From CAXBMB01 sp052078155 (GTDB lineage Bacteria > Pseudomonadota > Alphaproteobacteria > Kiloniellales > DSM-21159): a DNA stretch of 64,000 bases. The stretch is taken from NCBI GenBank assembly GCA_052078155.1, contig JBQJBP010000003.1, forward strand, positions 558,001 through 622,000, read 5' to 3'. The notes under the pieces were generated by a model that saw only the letters and a list, made by a program, of their open reading frames with translations, was not told the DNA's origin and ran no database searches. Positions 51,370 through 61,472 of this stretch are shown here, one piece after another. The position numbers and the translations under genes are program-made. How positions within the stretch are numbered: position 1 is the stretch's first letter; each line of letters starts with the position of its first letter.

Positions 51370-54300
51370 TTACAGATCTTCAACCGGTTCCTCACAGAGG
51401 AAATCGACAGCCCCGCGTCCGGGCAGGAAGAAGTAACCTCCACCCTTCATGGTGACGAAGGAGGGCAGTCCCTGAATCTGGCAACCCCCCTTTTCATGCG
51501 GGATGGAAAAGGACGTGGTACTGCCTTTGGGCGGCAGCAAAGGATCAACCTCGTCCCGCAGCACATCAAAGGCCGGGGAGTTGATCCAGGTTTGCTGCAC
51601 GAACTCAAACTGCCGTTCCAGATTGGCGTTGAGGCACATGAACAACAGACCTTCTTTCTCACCCTCCTGATACCGGCGGCCCCTTCGCAGAATGCGGTGG
51701 CGGCTGGTGATTTCCACCTGCTCTTCAGAGCCGGGCTTGAAGCTTTCGCGCGGATTGGCCCGCCGGATGTGTGCCCCCAGGGGACACCGCAAACCTTGGG
51801 GGTCTTCTTCGCCAAACCGGAAATCGTTATCCGGCTTCAGCCCTTTGCCTGCATCAGGCTTAGCAGACCCCGCTTTGCCCCTGGCTGAGGCCTCTACGAT
51901 ACCTGCCGGGCCATCCGGATAGCGGACCAGAGATGATCCGTCCTTCCAGCGCCCGACCATCTTAGCTTCCAGCCAATCCTGAGTGACGGGATGGTTTTTG
52001 AACGCCGACGCGTTCAGGGCCTTGGCTGTCTTGGCGGTAAAGGCGTGGAACCCTTTTACATCCTGCTCCAGCTGGCGGATCACCAGATAGCTGCCGTTGC
52101 GGCCAAAGTCATGGTGACGCGGCAGATCATCTGCCCCGAACTCGGCCATTTGCAACGGCAGGGCGTCGCTGACCATGGCCAGACGATGGTGGGGATCTCG
52201 TTCTTTCAGCAGAGCCGGACTGGGCGGGTAGTACCCTCTGTTGTCCCGATATCCCAGGATGAACTCACCGGGTTTGACCAGGTCGTCGTCGAAATGCCCG
52301 CCCTTGTCAGCCCGCAATGTGCCTTCCAGAACCGGCTGGGATACCCCGTCCCGGAAGCCAAAGGGTTCTTTCAGCCCGGTGGCCAGCAGGGAGGTGAGAT
52401 CAATGTTCTGGGCAATCTGTAGTTTACCAGCGCTCAGTTTTCGCTTCAGGGCCGTGATTTGCTTTTTCAGGTTTTCTTCATTGTCGCAGTACAGCAGCAA
52501 CACAAGGTCACTGCCCTGTTCTGACGCCGGATTGTCATGCCAGCCCCACGCCTTCTGGTCCTGATCGCCGACGATCTTTCCCCGTGAGGCCATCCCCTGC
52601 ACAAAGGCAGAGGGAAAAGCACCCAAGCCTTCAGAGGCCTCAGGTCCCGGCAGACCCAGCTTGGTAAGGCCAGAGGCCGAAAAGGCGACTGTCAGGGCCG
52701 TCTTATCCGGAACCTCTTGCCCAAAGCTCAGCTTCAGTCCGCCGCGGGTGCCCTTGCGCAGATCAGCCAGCAGTTTGCGGGCCGGGGTAGCGTCGGTGAT
52801 CTTGAGAGCAAAACACTGGCCAAACTTCAGTTTCCCCAGGCCGCCGAAAACCAGCGTCTGGATTTCATCACCCTGCAGCTCCGGCAAGGGACGTGGCAGA
52901 GAGCCGAAGTAGCTAAGCCAGGCTTTGGCTGCAGAGGAACTGCGCGCCCGTGCCAGGCCATCACGCACCAGAGCGTTGCTGTGAATTTGATCGGTGGTCA
53001 GTTCCGGAAAGCGGCTGTACCAGCACTGAGTATCCACCTGCTGACGGCGGACCCAGCGTTTGAAGCCATCTGCGTCGGCCGCACCGCCATACATCATCCA
53101 GCGGGATTTCGGAAAACCCACGGCGTTGCTCCAGGCCGCCGTTTGTCCCTCAGACGCCTTGGAGACAAAATCTTCCAGATAGCTTTCCCAGGAACCGTCA
53201 AAGTTCGACTGGAAAATCAGCTTTTCAGTCCCGGGCAGACGGAACCAGCGGGCATAGTGAATGGTGCCCATGTCCACCACATAACCGGGGCGGAACCAGT
53301 AAACGACTTCCTGATAGATGGCCTCCAGCGCCAAAGCCAGGGTGACTTTGCGAAACCAACCGGGCTTTAGATCCGACACGGAAGTGATGTGGTTCTGGGC
53401 ATAACCGGGATGGTTCTCGATCGCCTTAAGGCGGTCCATATGCGCCTGACTGGGCGCCCGTAAATCCGGTTCATCTCTTTCTTCATGTCGGCGCAGAAGA
53501 AAAGCAAAGCCCGCCACCAGGGCCAGAGCCAAAAAGAGGAAAGAGCCAACTGACGTCATGAAGGCGGACAGCAGTGAAGCGGAGGTCAGGCAATAAAGCC
53601 CGACAGTCAGCAGAGCAACCAGCCCTGCCAGCCAGGCGTAGCGCCGCTTCATTTCTGCCGAGGCCAGGAACAAGCCAATGGCCTGGCCCAGGGTGCGTTC
53701 CCGATACTGGGATATGCCAAGACGTCGCCCGGACGGGCGGTAAAAGAGATCAGACCATTTGGGATCCGCCCGCAGTTCCCGGCGCAGTCTCTGCAGATAG
53801 GCCCAGGGCCGATCCCCCGCACCTTCGTCCCCGGCACTTTCTGTCTCTGCCTGGTAAGCTGCCAGACGCTCTCGCGCATGACTGAACAGAGCATTTTCCC
53901 GCTCAACCTGGGCTACCGAATAGGCTGTCATTCCGGGGTAGTTCAAGCCAATGGCCCCCCAGGGTTTTCGGTGGAAGGGGACGTGATGGGCGGCCAGGAA
54001 CGTGGCCAGATTTCCGGCTCTTTCAATGCCTTCAGTAAAAGCCAGAACCGGCTTAAGAAGCGCCTCTGCTTCCTGGACGATGGCCCGCAGAGCCGTCTCC
54101 AGTGTGCCATCGACGCTCAGTTCTATGAGCAGCCGCGGGTCCGGTTGATCCGGATCGCCGACATCCACGATCAAGAGGGAGGCGAAATGCACGACGCCCG
54201 TGGCATCGAGAGCCTTTCGAAGAGCCGGACTGGCCGGATGACCCAGTTGACGAATGGCCGCCCGCGCGGCCTCCGGATCAGCGCCTTGTTTCAACGGCAG

Positions 54301-55734
54301 GCAAAGATTGGAGAGGGTCTGAACCGCCTGTCCTTCTGCCGGAACGAAAGTCATCTGCAGATGTCGGGGAAAGGGGCCGGCCCGTTCCACCTTCAGCTTG
54401 CCCGCGGCCAGTTCCAGGCCGGAGCAGTTGAAGAGCGCAAACAGCGTTTCGGTGATCACCAATCGGGCCAGATGCTGGCCAATGCAATCATGCAGGCCCA
54501 CCCCAAACATCAGGTTCGGATCCAGGGCAGGTCTGTCCGGATTGAAGCGCTTAGGGTCCTGCAATGCCCGGGGGTCCTTCACTGCTGAGGCCGTCGCTGC
54601 CAGCACGACCTCCCCTTTCCGAACTCTGTATGGTTTTCCTCTGCCCTGGCCGATCACACAGTCTTGGTCCACATAGCGCAGCTGGCCCGGCAGCAGACCC
54701 GGCTTGAATCGAGCCGCTTCAAACAGCACCTTTTCCAACTGCGCTTTGTCCCCGTTGGCGGCAGCTGACCTGGCCTGTCGCAGCACCTTGCGGCGGCCCA
54801 GAACCACCTCCAGCAAATGACCGGCAGCCATGGTGTTGGTGGGTACAAAGCCCGTAACCATGCCAAAGAAGATGGCCCGAATGCCCGCCTCAGTCAGGGT
54901 GTCACTGGGACGACTGCCGTCCTGCAAAGGAACGTCGGCTTCTCGCAGGGCGATCATTCTGGCAAGCAGCGTATCCCTGCGATCCTCCGGCTTCTGCGCC
55001 GTCACCTTGCGGATCTCAGCCGTCAGCAGGCGCCGCAGCCGGGCCGCACCAATCAGGGCCTGCTGACGGTAAACCTCCTGACCGTAATAGTCGGCAAAGA
55101 GCAGCGCCGTAACAGCCATGGCCCAATCGGCGAACCCATCAGGATCATCGCTTTCCAGACCATAGAGTTCCAGGCAGGTTTCCGTTGCCACCCGGGTGAT
55201 CAGGTCCCGCATGACATCAATCTGACCACCGGAATCCCGCAACAGAGCTTCACTGACCTTACGGGTCGTCTCGCGAACCCGGTCATGATCTTCTGGCTTC
55301 ATAACAGCCAGCATGATCTCTCTTTGACGGTGGTGATCTTCCGCGTCGCTGCCCAGGGCGAAGGTGACCCCGCCGGCCATTTCCTTCATTTCCAGACCAA
55401 AGGGGACCTTGAAAACATCCGGCTTTTCCAGCACTTCGCACACATCAGCGTGCCGGGTCAGCCAGACGACGCCTTTAAAACGCGCGCGAGGAAAGAAGCG
55501 CCGGAGAAAGGTCAGCAAAAGCGGGAGCCCAAAGGACGTCACTCTGGCCTTCAGCTTTTCAAAGAGTGTCCTGGGGTTTGAGGCCGCCAGATCAAAGGTC
55601 AGACGATCGACGTCTGTGGGCTGCAGTTGCTCTCGCCTCTGTGCCTCTTCGATCTTGGCATAGTACTTAGGTCGCGCCACGTCTTGATCCCCCCAACGCC
55701 CGGAATGGCACAGCGTGCCTGCGGAAAGATCCAC
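51370..55734 (-). CDS. cytochrome P450 - DyP-type peroxidase fusion protein
   Basis: 1454 residues. Residues about 40-470 are a P450: ExxR as E339-R342 and the heme loop FGVGLHDCIG with thiolate C417; the I-helix lacks the usual acid-Thr pair (MVTGFVPTNT). Residues about 510-600 and 825-890 hold two similar blocks (HFASLLIV...LSVDGTLE and HYARWFRL...SNFDGSWE). Two membrane helices (about 699-717, 726-747) lie between. Residues about 960-1454 are a dye-decolorizing peroxidase with GFRDG (1126-1130) and proximal H1322 in CPLGAHIRR. It has two predicted hemes on one chain. The start is uncertain: GTG at 55734, or GTG at 55680 (after a G-rich stretch). The substrate is unknown. Confidence 0.85.
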   Translation of the reverse strand: MDLSAGTLCHSGRWGDQDVARPKYYAKIEEAQRREQLQPTDVDRLTFDLAASNPRTLFEKLKARVTSFGLPLLLTFLRRFFPRARFKGVVWLTRHADVCEVLEKPDVFKVPFGLEMKEMAGGVTFALGSDAEDHHRQREIMLAVMKPEDHDRVRETTRKVSEALLRDSGGQIDVMRDLITRVATETCLELYGLESDDPDGFADWAMAVTALLFADYYGQEVYRQQALIGAARLRRLLTAEIRKVTAQKPEDRRDTLLARMIALREADVPLQDGSRPSDTLTEAGIRAIFFGMVTGFVPTNTMAAGHLLEVVLGRRKVLRQARSAAANGDKAQLEKVLFEAARFKPGLLPGQLRYVDQDCVIGQGRGKPYRVRKGEVVLAATASAVKDPRALQDPKRFNPDRPALDPNLMFGVGLHDCIGQHLARLVITETLFALFNCSGLELAAGKLKVERAGPFPRHLQMTFVPAEGQAVQTLSNLCLPLKQGADPEAARAAIRQLGHPASPALRKALDATGVVHFASLLIVDVGDPDQPDPRLLIELSVDGTLETALRAIVQEAEALLKPVLAFTEGIERAGNLATFLAAHHVPFHRKPWGAIGLNYPGMTAYSVAQVERENALFSHARERLAAYQAETESAGDEGAGDRPWAYLQRLRRELRADPKWSDLFYRPSGRRLGISQYRERTLGQAIGLFLASAEMKRRYAWLAGLVALLTVGLYCLTSASLLSAFMTSVGSFLFLALALVAGFAFLLRRHEERDEPDLRAPSQAHMDRLKAIENHPGYAQNHITSVSDLKPGWFRKVTLALALEAIYQEVVYWFRPGYVVDMGTIHYARWFRLPGTEKLIFQSNFDGSWESYLEDFVSKASEGQTAAWSNAVGFPKSRWMMYGGAADADGFKRWVRRQQVDTQCWYSRFPELTTDQIHSNALVRDGLARARSSSAAKAWLSYFGSLPRPLPELQGDEIQTLVFGGLGKLKFGQCFALKITDATPARKLLADLRKGTRGGLKLSFGQEVPDKTALTVAFSASGLTKLGLPGPEASEGLGAFPSAFVQGMASRGKIVGDQDQKAWGWHDNPASEQGSDLVLLLYCDNEENLKKQITALKRKLSAGKLQIAQNIDLTSLLATGLKEPFGFRDGVSQPVLEGTLRADKGGHFDDDLVKPGEFILGYRDNRGYYPPSPALLKERDPHHRLAMVSDALPLQMAEFGADDLPRHHDFGRNGSYLVIRQLEQDVKGFHAFTAKTAKALNASAFKNHPVTQDWLEAKMVGRWKDGSSLVRYPDGPAGIVEASARGKAGSAKPDAGKGLKPDNDFRFGEEDPQGLRCPLGAHIRRANPRESFKPGSEEQVEITSRHRILRRGRRYQEGEKEGLLFMCLNANLERQFEFVQQTWINSPAFDVLRDEVDPLLPPKGSTTSFSIPHEKGGCQIQGLPSFVTMKGGGYFFLPGRGAVDFLCEEPVEDL

Positions 55735-55941
55735 CGGAGCCAGTTCGTTGTCCCCTGAAGAGTTTCAGAATTTTCTGCGGGGATTGAAGGGCACCAGCGA
55801 AGAATCCAGCCAGCCATTTTACACCAACAGCAACTCATCGTCAGAGGCGAAGCTATCATAACGGGAAGACAAGAGAACAGAGCAATTCCCGCCCAAGGTG
55901 CAATGGGACGCAGAAAAATCGCTTAACTAGTTTGGTGTTAC

Positions 55942-57750
55942 TTACCAGTCGACAACAACATTGCGCTGTTCATCGCTTGGCGTGCGCAGGTCGCTCGGTT
56001 TCTCAAACCCCAGTTCCTTTAGGAACCAGTCACTCCAGGCAGAATCACTGAACGGCAGCCAGGCCACGTCTTCAGCCTGCAGATCAGGACGGGCCCGAAA
56101 CAGATCCTTGCGCGCCAGAGACGCCTGCTCCTGATCTCCCATGTTCAGCAGGGCTGAGAACTTGATCATGTGAGCATACCAGTAGGTGGAGCGCCGGGAG
56201 ATGGCCAGCTCTGCCTTTTCTGCGGCCAGCTTCCATTCACCCAGCATCCAGTAGGCCATGGCCTGCTCACCATGCAGATAAAAGAGATGGTGGTCATCCG
56301 GGCTGAGACGCAAGGCCGTTTCGAGGGGAGCAAGGGCCTTCTTGGGGTGGCCGGAGAGGGTGTAGATCCCGCCCAGCTGTGCATGAGCAACCGACAAACT
56401 CGGCGAAAGCCGGATGGCCTCTTCAATCAGGGACCGGGCCTGGGGCATGCGCCGAAGCCAGACCTCTGCCGTGCCAGCCAGCCAGAAAGACCGTCCGTCC
56501 GTGTTGTCCGCTTTGATGGCTTTCTGAGCCAGTTCGCGCACCAGATGAATGTCTTCCAGAGTGCCGCGGGTGGCCCAAAGCCGCCAGAGAAGACACCAGG
56601 TCAGCTGGACCAGGGCTTCCGGTGCATCAGGAGCCAGATCATGGGCCTGACGGAAACAATCCTCAGCGATCAGCGAATCCTGTTTGGACAGCTGATGCAG
56701 ATGCCAGCGACCGCGCCAGATCAGGTTGTTAAAATCAGCAGAGGTCGGCGCCACATTCAGAGCCCGCTGCTGTTCCGCAGCGCTGATCTTCGCATCCAGT
56801 GTGCCGACAATCTCATCCACCACTTCATTGAGAACGCTTGGCGCCCCGCCGGCATCCACTTCAAAGCGACCGAACCACTTGATAAAGCCGTTGTTACACT
56901 GCACCAGCCGCAAGGCCATCTGGTAATGGTCGCCATAAATGCGAACGGCGCCCTGCAGCACATAGCGGGCTCCCAGTCTGGCAGCAAACTCCCGTGGGTC
57001 TTCCTGTTCACCGTGCTGAAAGGTAAAGGTGGTGCTGCGGGAGATAACGGCCAGCCATCGCAGGCGGGACAAGCGCTCAATCAGGTCCTCACTCAACCCT
57101 TCTGAGAAGTGGTCGATCCTTGGTTCACCCGTGCGGTTTTCCAAGGGCAGGATGGCCAGAATGGTACGATCGCTCAGGGGGGCGGCCAGCTCTTCTTCCA
57201 TGCTGCTGGCAAGGGGGCTGGTCAGCGCTGTGCTTTCCCCGGTATGATCCCTCCCCGCCTGGCTCGCCAGATGGGCTTTGAGCTTGTCTTCCCAGTAGCT
57301 GCGCTGATCCCGCACCCAGTCTTCAAATTCGGGGTCTGTCAGGTCAACGCCTTCCAGGAACTCCGGAAGATCGTTGGGCTGCAGCTCGCTGGAGAACGTT
57401 CCCTCCTGCAGCTGCAGAACATCCACGTTCAGGCGGCTGAGATCGATGCTCAGATTGGCGCCCGATGAAGCCAGAATATCCCGGTTGTCGCCGAAGGCCT
57501 TGCGCAGTTCACTCAAAGCCTGACGCAGGCTTGCATTTCCCTGAGTTTCGGCCCGGTCACTCCAAAGCTTGTCCTGCAGCCAGCGCCGGGCGCGCGTCCC
57601 TTGCGGGGCCACGATCAAAAGAGCCAGCAAAGCACAGGCCTTTCGGCCCTTAGGCGCACAGTTGTTGCCCTGCGCATCCAGCAAACGGAATGCACCCAGC
57701 AACTGTACCTGATAGCTACCTGTCGCCTCTTTTGTTGCAGGCGGGCTCAA
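55942..57750 (-). CDS. SARP/BTAD-type regulator with TolB-like and TPR domains
   Basis: 602 residues. Residues about 12-100 are an OmpR-like winged helix (VQLLGAFRLLDAQGNN, then KACALLALLIVAPQGTRARRWLQDKLW) followed by a short BTAD-like stretch. Residues about 195-320 are a TolB/FlgO-like domain (ILAILPLENRTGE, FSEGLSEDLIERLSRL, YVLQGAVRIYGD). The rest is TPR. Such proteins are common in alphaproteobacteria as one-component regulators; targets are unknown. It lies just upstream of, and in the same direction as, the P450-DyP gene (207 bp) and may control or be cotranscribed with it. Confidence 0.82.
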   Translation of the reverse strand: MSPPATKEATGSYQVQLLGAFRLLDAQGNNCAPKGRKACALLALLIVAPQGTRARRWLQDKLWSDRAETQGNASLRQALSELRKAFGDNRDILASSGANLSIDLSRLNVDVLQLQEGTFSSELQPNDLPEFLEGVDLTDPEFEDWVRDQRSYWEDKLKAHLASQAGRDHTGESTALTSPLASSMEEELAAPLSDRTILAILPLENRTGEPRIDHFSEGLSEDLIERLSRLRWLAVISRSTTFTFQHGEQEDPREFAARLGARYVLQGAVRIYGDHYQMALRLVQCNNGFIKWFGRFEVDAGGAPSVLNEVVDEIVGTLDAKISAAEQQRALNVAPTSADFNNLIWRGRWHLHQLSKQDSLIAEDCFRQAHDLAPDAPEALVQLTWCLLWRLWATRGTLEDIHLVRELAQKAIKADNTDGRSFWLAGTAEVWLRRMPQARSLIEEAIRLSPSLSVAHAQLGGIYTLSGHPKKALAPLETALRLSPDDHHLFYLHGEQAMAYWMLGEWKLAAEKAELAISRRSTYWYAHMIKFSALLNMGDQEQASLARKDLFRARPDLQAEDVAWLPFSDSAWSDWFLKELGFEKPSDLRTPSDEQRNVVVDW

Positions 57751-57988
57751 ATCAACTTCCCCAAACCATTTGTTCTTGCTGACATCAACTAAGGTGTCGG
57801 CGGTCGCTGTGTCTTCGGATCCCGAGCATTTTAGCTGCCGAATACTTCATCAGGCAGAAAAAGGCATAGGATGACTAAGCGCTGTTCAATCCCTCATCAA
57901 ACTTCACGCAGCCAGCAGGACCTGTTTCCTACAGCAGCAAACAGTCGTGCGGGCTTGTGCTCGGCTTTTGCCCAACTCCGTCAGTCAC

Positions 57989-58015
57989 CTCCCGGCGCAG
58001 CAACCGGGAGTTTTT
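57989..58015 (+). terminator. Rho-independent terminator without an assigned gene
   Basis: CTCCCGG-N8-CCGGGAG followed by TTTTT on the plus strand. No plus-strand protein gene precedes it; the 371-bp gap between the two regulatory genes is otherwise empty. It might end a small RNA transcribed from the region near 57780-57880. Confidence 0.55.
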
Positions 58016-58121
58016 ACCTTTTCCAACTTTTCCCGGAAAAAACAACAGCCAATTTTACCGCAGGACTTCAAACCAAAGACAAAGCACCGGCGTAAACTAC
58101 CCTTTATCTTGGACGCAGCGA

Positions 58122-61100
58122 TCACCCCGACCCCAGGGGCTGAAGAAGCACCTCTTCCAGGTTGTTCTTCCAGGTAACAAAGCCCAGATCACCGGCTTTC
58201 TGACAGGCCATCTGTACAGCCTGACTGTCGTTGCTTTCCAGCCAGAGAGCCAGCGCTTCACCGCTTTCTGCCACCAGATCACTCCAGGGCAGAGGTTCCT
58301 CTTTGAAGGCCTGGCGCAGAGCCTGCGCGTAATGCCGGGTTTCTTCTGACCAGCCCCGCGCGGCCGAGGCCAGGATCGCATCCCGGAAAAACCAAAGCGG
58401 ATTGTGCGCCAGACTGCCAGTCATGATCAGCTCTTCAGCTTCCGTCATCACAGCCCGGCAGACCAGCGGATCATCACTTGCCCGCGCGACAATCCCCAAG
58501 GCCATGGGCAGGCAAAACCGCGGCGCGGTAGGACGGGCCAGGTCGACAGCCTTTTCAGCCAACTGCAAAGCCTCCAGCTTCGCCCCCCGTTCCAAGGCTA
58601 CTGAGCCCTGAAAAATCAGATTGAGGGCGACAAAGCGCAGAGCTTCCAGCTCCTCCGCCAGAGCCACCGACTGACGGAAGGCCAAATCTGCTGCTTCCAG
58701 CTCTCCGGACTCCAGCAGAACCTTCCCCAGACAGCTGCCCCGCGCCGTCAGCTCGGCCCGGCGGTTTCCCGCAGCCTCAGCCATCTGCACGGCTTTTTCA
58801 CAATCCAGCCGCGCTTCCTGTAGCTGACAGTGATAGAGGCGCATGTGCCCCAACAGCGACAGGTTGGCACTTTCCACGGCTGTCAGCCCTTCTTTACGTG
58901 CCAGAACAACACAGGCCGCATAAGCGCGTTCAGCTGATACCAGGCGAGAGCGGGCAAACTGAGCATCTGCCACCGAACTGAGAGCCCGGGCTTCGGCCTC
59001 AGGGTCTCCCATTCGACGGGCCACCTTAAGGGCCGCTTCCTGGGAAGCCAGACAGCCGTCTGAATCGCCAAGCGGAAAGAGAATGTTCCCCCGCAAAACA
59101 TGCAGCTGGAGCCAGTCACTGTCCTGCCCGACCCTTTCAGCCAAATCCTGTGCCAGATCCAGTTGCCCCAGAGCCTCCTGCGGGCGTTCCAGAAGACGCA
59201 GCGACTGAACCAGATCCAAGCGGGCCTGAAGTTCCCAGCGGTCGTCGGCCAGGGCTTCTGCCCCTTCCAGGCCACGCAGGAAGTACCCGGCAGCTTCCGA
59301 GTGAGCCCAGAGAGCAGCTGAACGGCGTGCTGCTTCCAGCCAGAACGGCGCGGCTTCTGCCACCCGGCCAGCCCCCGACAGGTGCCGGGCAACAACATCC
59401 GGCTCGGGAAAGTCCTGCGGTGATTCAAGACCGGTCATCAAGCGATCGGCAATCTCACCATGCACGCGGCGGCGGGTCGACCGCAGCAGGGTTTCGTAAG
59501 CCACATCCCGCAAGAGAGCATGGCGAAAGACCAGTCCTGCCGGCTCCTGTCGAAGCAGTCCGCCGGTCAGCAACTGATCCAGCGCGCTGTTCAGAGACTC
59601 TGCCTGCACCTCTGGCAGGGCCGCCAGATCATCCAGTTTGAACGACCGTCCGAAGACAGAGGCCAGCTGGGCCACCCGCTTGGCCGCGCCCACAGAATCC
59701 AGGCGGGCCAAGAGGGATTCCTGCAAGGAAGCAGGGACGGAATCACTGTCGCCGCGGGACACCACATCGGTCAGCTCTTCCAGAAACAGCGGCAGGCCAC
59801 CCGCCCGCTCAACAATCTGCTTCCGGGCCGCTGCAGACAGCTGGTCACCAGCCAGAGAGTGAACCAGACTGGCAGACGACACCGCATCCAGCACCCCCAG
59901 CTGCAAGCGGGATCCCCCCAGGCCCTTTGCCAGATCGTCTGCCGCTTCATCCGGTCGACTGGCCAGCAAAATCAGCAAAGGGGCGCTCGACAGCTTTTGT
60001 CGCAGACGCTGCAGCAGGTCAGCTGTCGTCGGGTCTATCCAGTGCACATCTTCAACAAACAGCACCAAAGGCCCTGCCTGCAGCCGCTGCTGCAGCCGGG
60101 TTACGATGCCATCGAACAGCGCCTGTCTCTGAGCTTCCCCGCTGTCGGTTTCATGGCTTACCGTTTCCGCCAGCTGATCTTTGGGCAGGGGGTGAAAGGG
60201 CCTGTTCCCCTGGAAGTCTGAACAGGTCCAGACCTCCAGCTGTTCCGGGCTTTGCCGGGCCAGAAACTCCTGCACAAGACGGGTTTTTCCGACACCAGCC
60301 GGTCCGGTTAGGTGAAACACCTGAAGACCCTGGCCAGAGCGACTTCCCATCCAGGCTTCCGCCAGAAGAGTCAGCGTTGCCGACCGCCCGACAAAAGGGC
60401 TGCTGGAGATCATCCCACCTGACTCTTTTGCCAGACCGTCAACGCGCCAGGCCTTCGTTGGGTCTGCAATGCCCTTGAGCGACACCTCTCCCAGCGCTTC
60501 CATGTCAAAAGCCTGCAGCAGGCGATGGCTGGTGCCTTCACTGACGACAATCTGATTTTCACCGGCAACGCCCTGCAGGCGGGCGGCCAGATTGGGGGTA
60601 ACCCCCAGCACCGCCCGTTCTTCGGCGCTGCCATCGCCCACCACGTCACCAACCACCACCTTACCTGTGGCAATGCCCACCCGGACCGCCGGCGTCAGGT
60701 CCGGCAGGCATTGCAGCGCCGGGACCACCTTCACCAGATCCAGGGCTGCGCGCACCGCCCGCTGAGCATCATCTTCGTGGGCCTGGGGATAGCCGAAGTA
60801 GGCAAGAACGCCATCGCCCATGAACTTGGCCACATAGCCGTCGTAGCGGGTAAGCACCTGGCTGCAGGCCTCCTGATAGGCGGCAATCAGGTCCCGGTAA
60901 TCCTCCAGTTCCAGTTCCGTGGACAGTCGGGTGGAGTCCATCAGATCACAGAACAGAACCGTCAACAGCCGTCGTTCGGCTTCTGCAGCCGGACTTACAT
61001 CGGCTGGTCTGGGAGTGTCTGAACTTTGTCGGGGCTGGGGGGCCGATGATGCAGTGCCAGGGCTCTCCCCGTCCGTCTCTGGCTTATGGTTCTGGCTGAA

Positions 61101-61307
61101 CAACCGGGCTTGAGCCTGTGGCAGTTTTGCAAAGTCTTCAGCCAGCGCGGCCTGGAGGCGACGACGGTGACCCAGCAACAGCCCAAGACCAATGAGATCT
61201 TCTTCGCTCAGATAAACCAGCGTTGCCCGGTCGACCCCGTTTTCTTCAAAGACCCTGGCATATTGTGCCAGGCCGATTGTCTCCAGCCAGTCCGTCAGCT
61301 CGTCCAT
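58122..61307 (-). CDS. SAM domain - class III cyclase - AAA ATPase - TPR signalling protein
   Basis: 1061 residues. A SAM (sterile alpha motif) domain occupies 1-65 (WLETIGLAQYARVFEENGVD). A class III cyclase domain (about 112-290) has metal-binding D121 (VLFCDLMDSTRLS) and D165 (KFMGDGVLAYFG). An AAA/STAND ATPase (about 305-560) has P-loop GPAGVGKT (335-342) and Walker B VLFVEDVHWID. TPR-like helices fill the remainder. It probably makes cAMP under control of ATP and partner binding. Proteins with this order are frequent in Rhizobiales and relatives. It is a single gene upstream of the SARP-type regulator in the same direction. Confidence 0.88.
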   Translation of the reverse strand: MDELTDWLETIGLAQYARVFEENGVDRATLVYLSEEDLIGLGLLLGHRRRLQAALAEDFAKLPQAQARLFSQNHKPETDGESPGTASSAPQPRQSSDTPRPADVSPAAEAERRLLTVLFCDLMDSTRLSTELELEDYRDLIAAYQEACSQVLTRYDGYVAKFMGDGVLAYFGYPQAHEDDAQRAVRAALDLVKVVPALQCLPDLTPAVRVGIATGKVVVGDVVGDGSAEERAVLGVTPNLAARLQGVAGENQIVVSEGTSHRLLQAFDMEALGEVSLKGIADPTKAWRVDGLAKESGGMISSSPFVGRSATLTLLAEAWMGSRSGQGLQVFHLTGPAGVGKTRLVQEFLARQSPEQLEVWTCSDFQGNRPFHPLPKDQLAETVSHETDSGEAQRQALFDGIVTRLQQRLQAGPLVLFVEDVHWIDPTTADLLQRLRQKLSSAPLLILLASRPDEAADDLAKGLGGSRLQLGVLDAVSSASLVHSLAGDQLSAAARKQIVERAGGLPLFLEELTDVVSRGDSDSVPASLQESLLARLDSVGAAKRVAQLASVFGRSFKLDDLAALPEVQAESLNSALDQLLTGGLLRQEPAGLVFRHALLRDVAYETLLRSTRRRVHGEIADRLMTGLESPQDFPEPDVVARHLSGAGRVAEAAPFWLEAARRSAALWAHSEAAGYFLRGLEGAEALADDRWELQARLDLVQSLRLLERPQEALGQLDLAQDLAERVGQDSDWLQLHVLRGNILFPLGDSDGCLASQEAALKVARRMGDPEAEARALSSVADAQFARSRLVSAERAYAACVVLARKEGLTAVESANLSLLGHMRLYHCQLQEARLDCEKAVQMAEAAGNRRAELTARGSCLGKVLLESGELEAADLAFRQSVALAEELEALRFVALNLIFQGSVALERGAKLEALQLAEKAVDLARPTAPRFCLPMALGIVARASDDPLVCRAVMTEAEELIMTGSLAHNPLWFFRDAILASAARGWSEETRHYAQALRQAFKEEPLPWSDLVAESGEALALWLESNDSQAVQMACQKAGDLGFVTWKNNLEEVLLQPLGSG

Positions 61308-61472
61308 CTGCTGCCTCTGTTGTCCCTGCTTTTGAACAGCTTAGCAGAAACGAACGGCTTTCGGTGCATCCAGGCGTTCTTCCCGAAAAATCGAAATGGT
61401 GGTTTTCCCGCGCCTCACTGCTCTTATCAATTGCCGTCAAAGGGCAAGCTGTGATTTTCTACCTACACCTAC

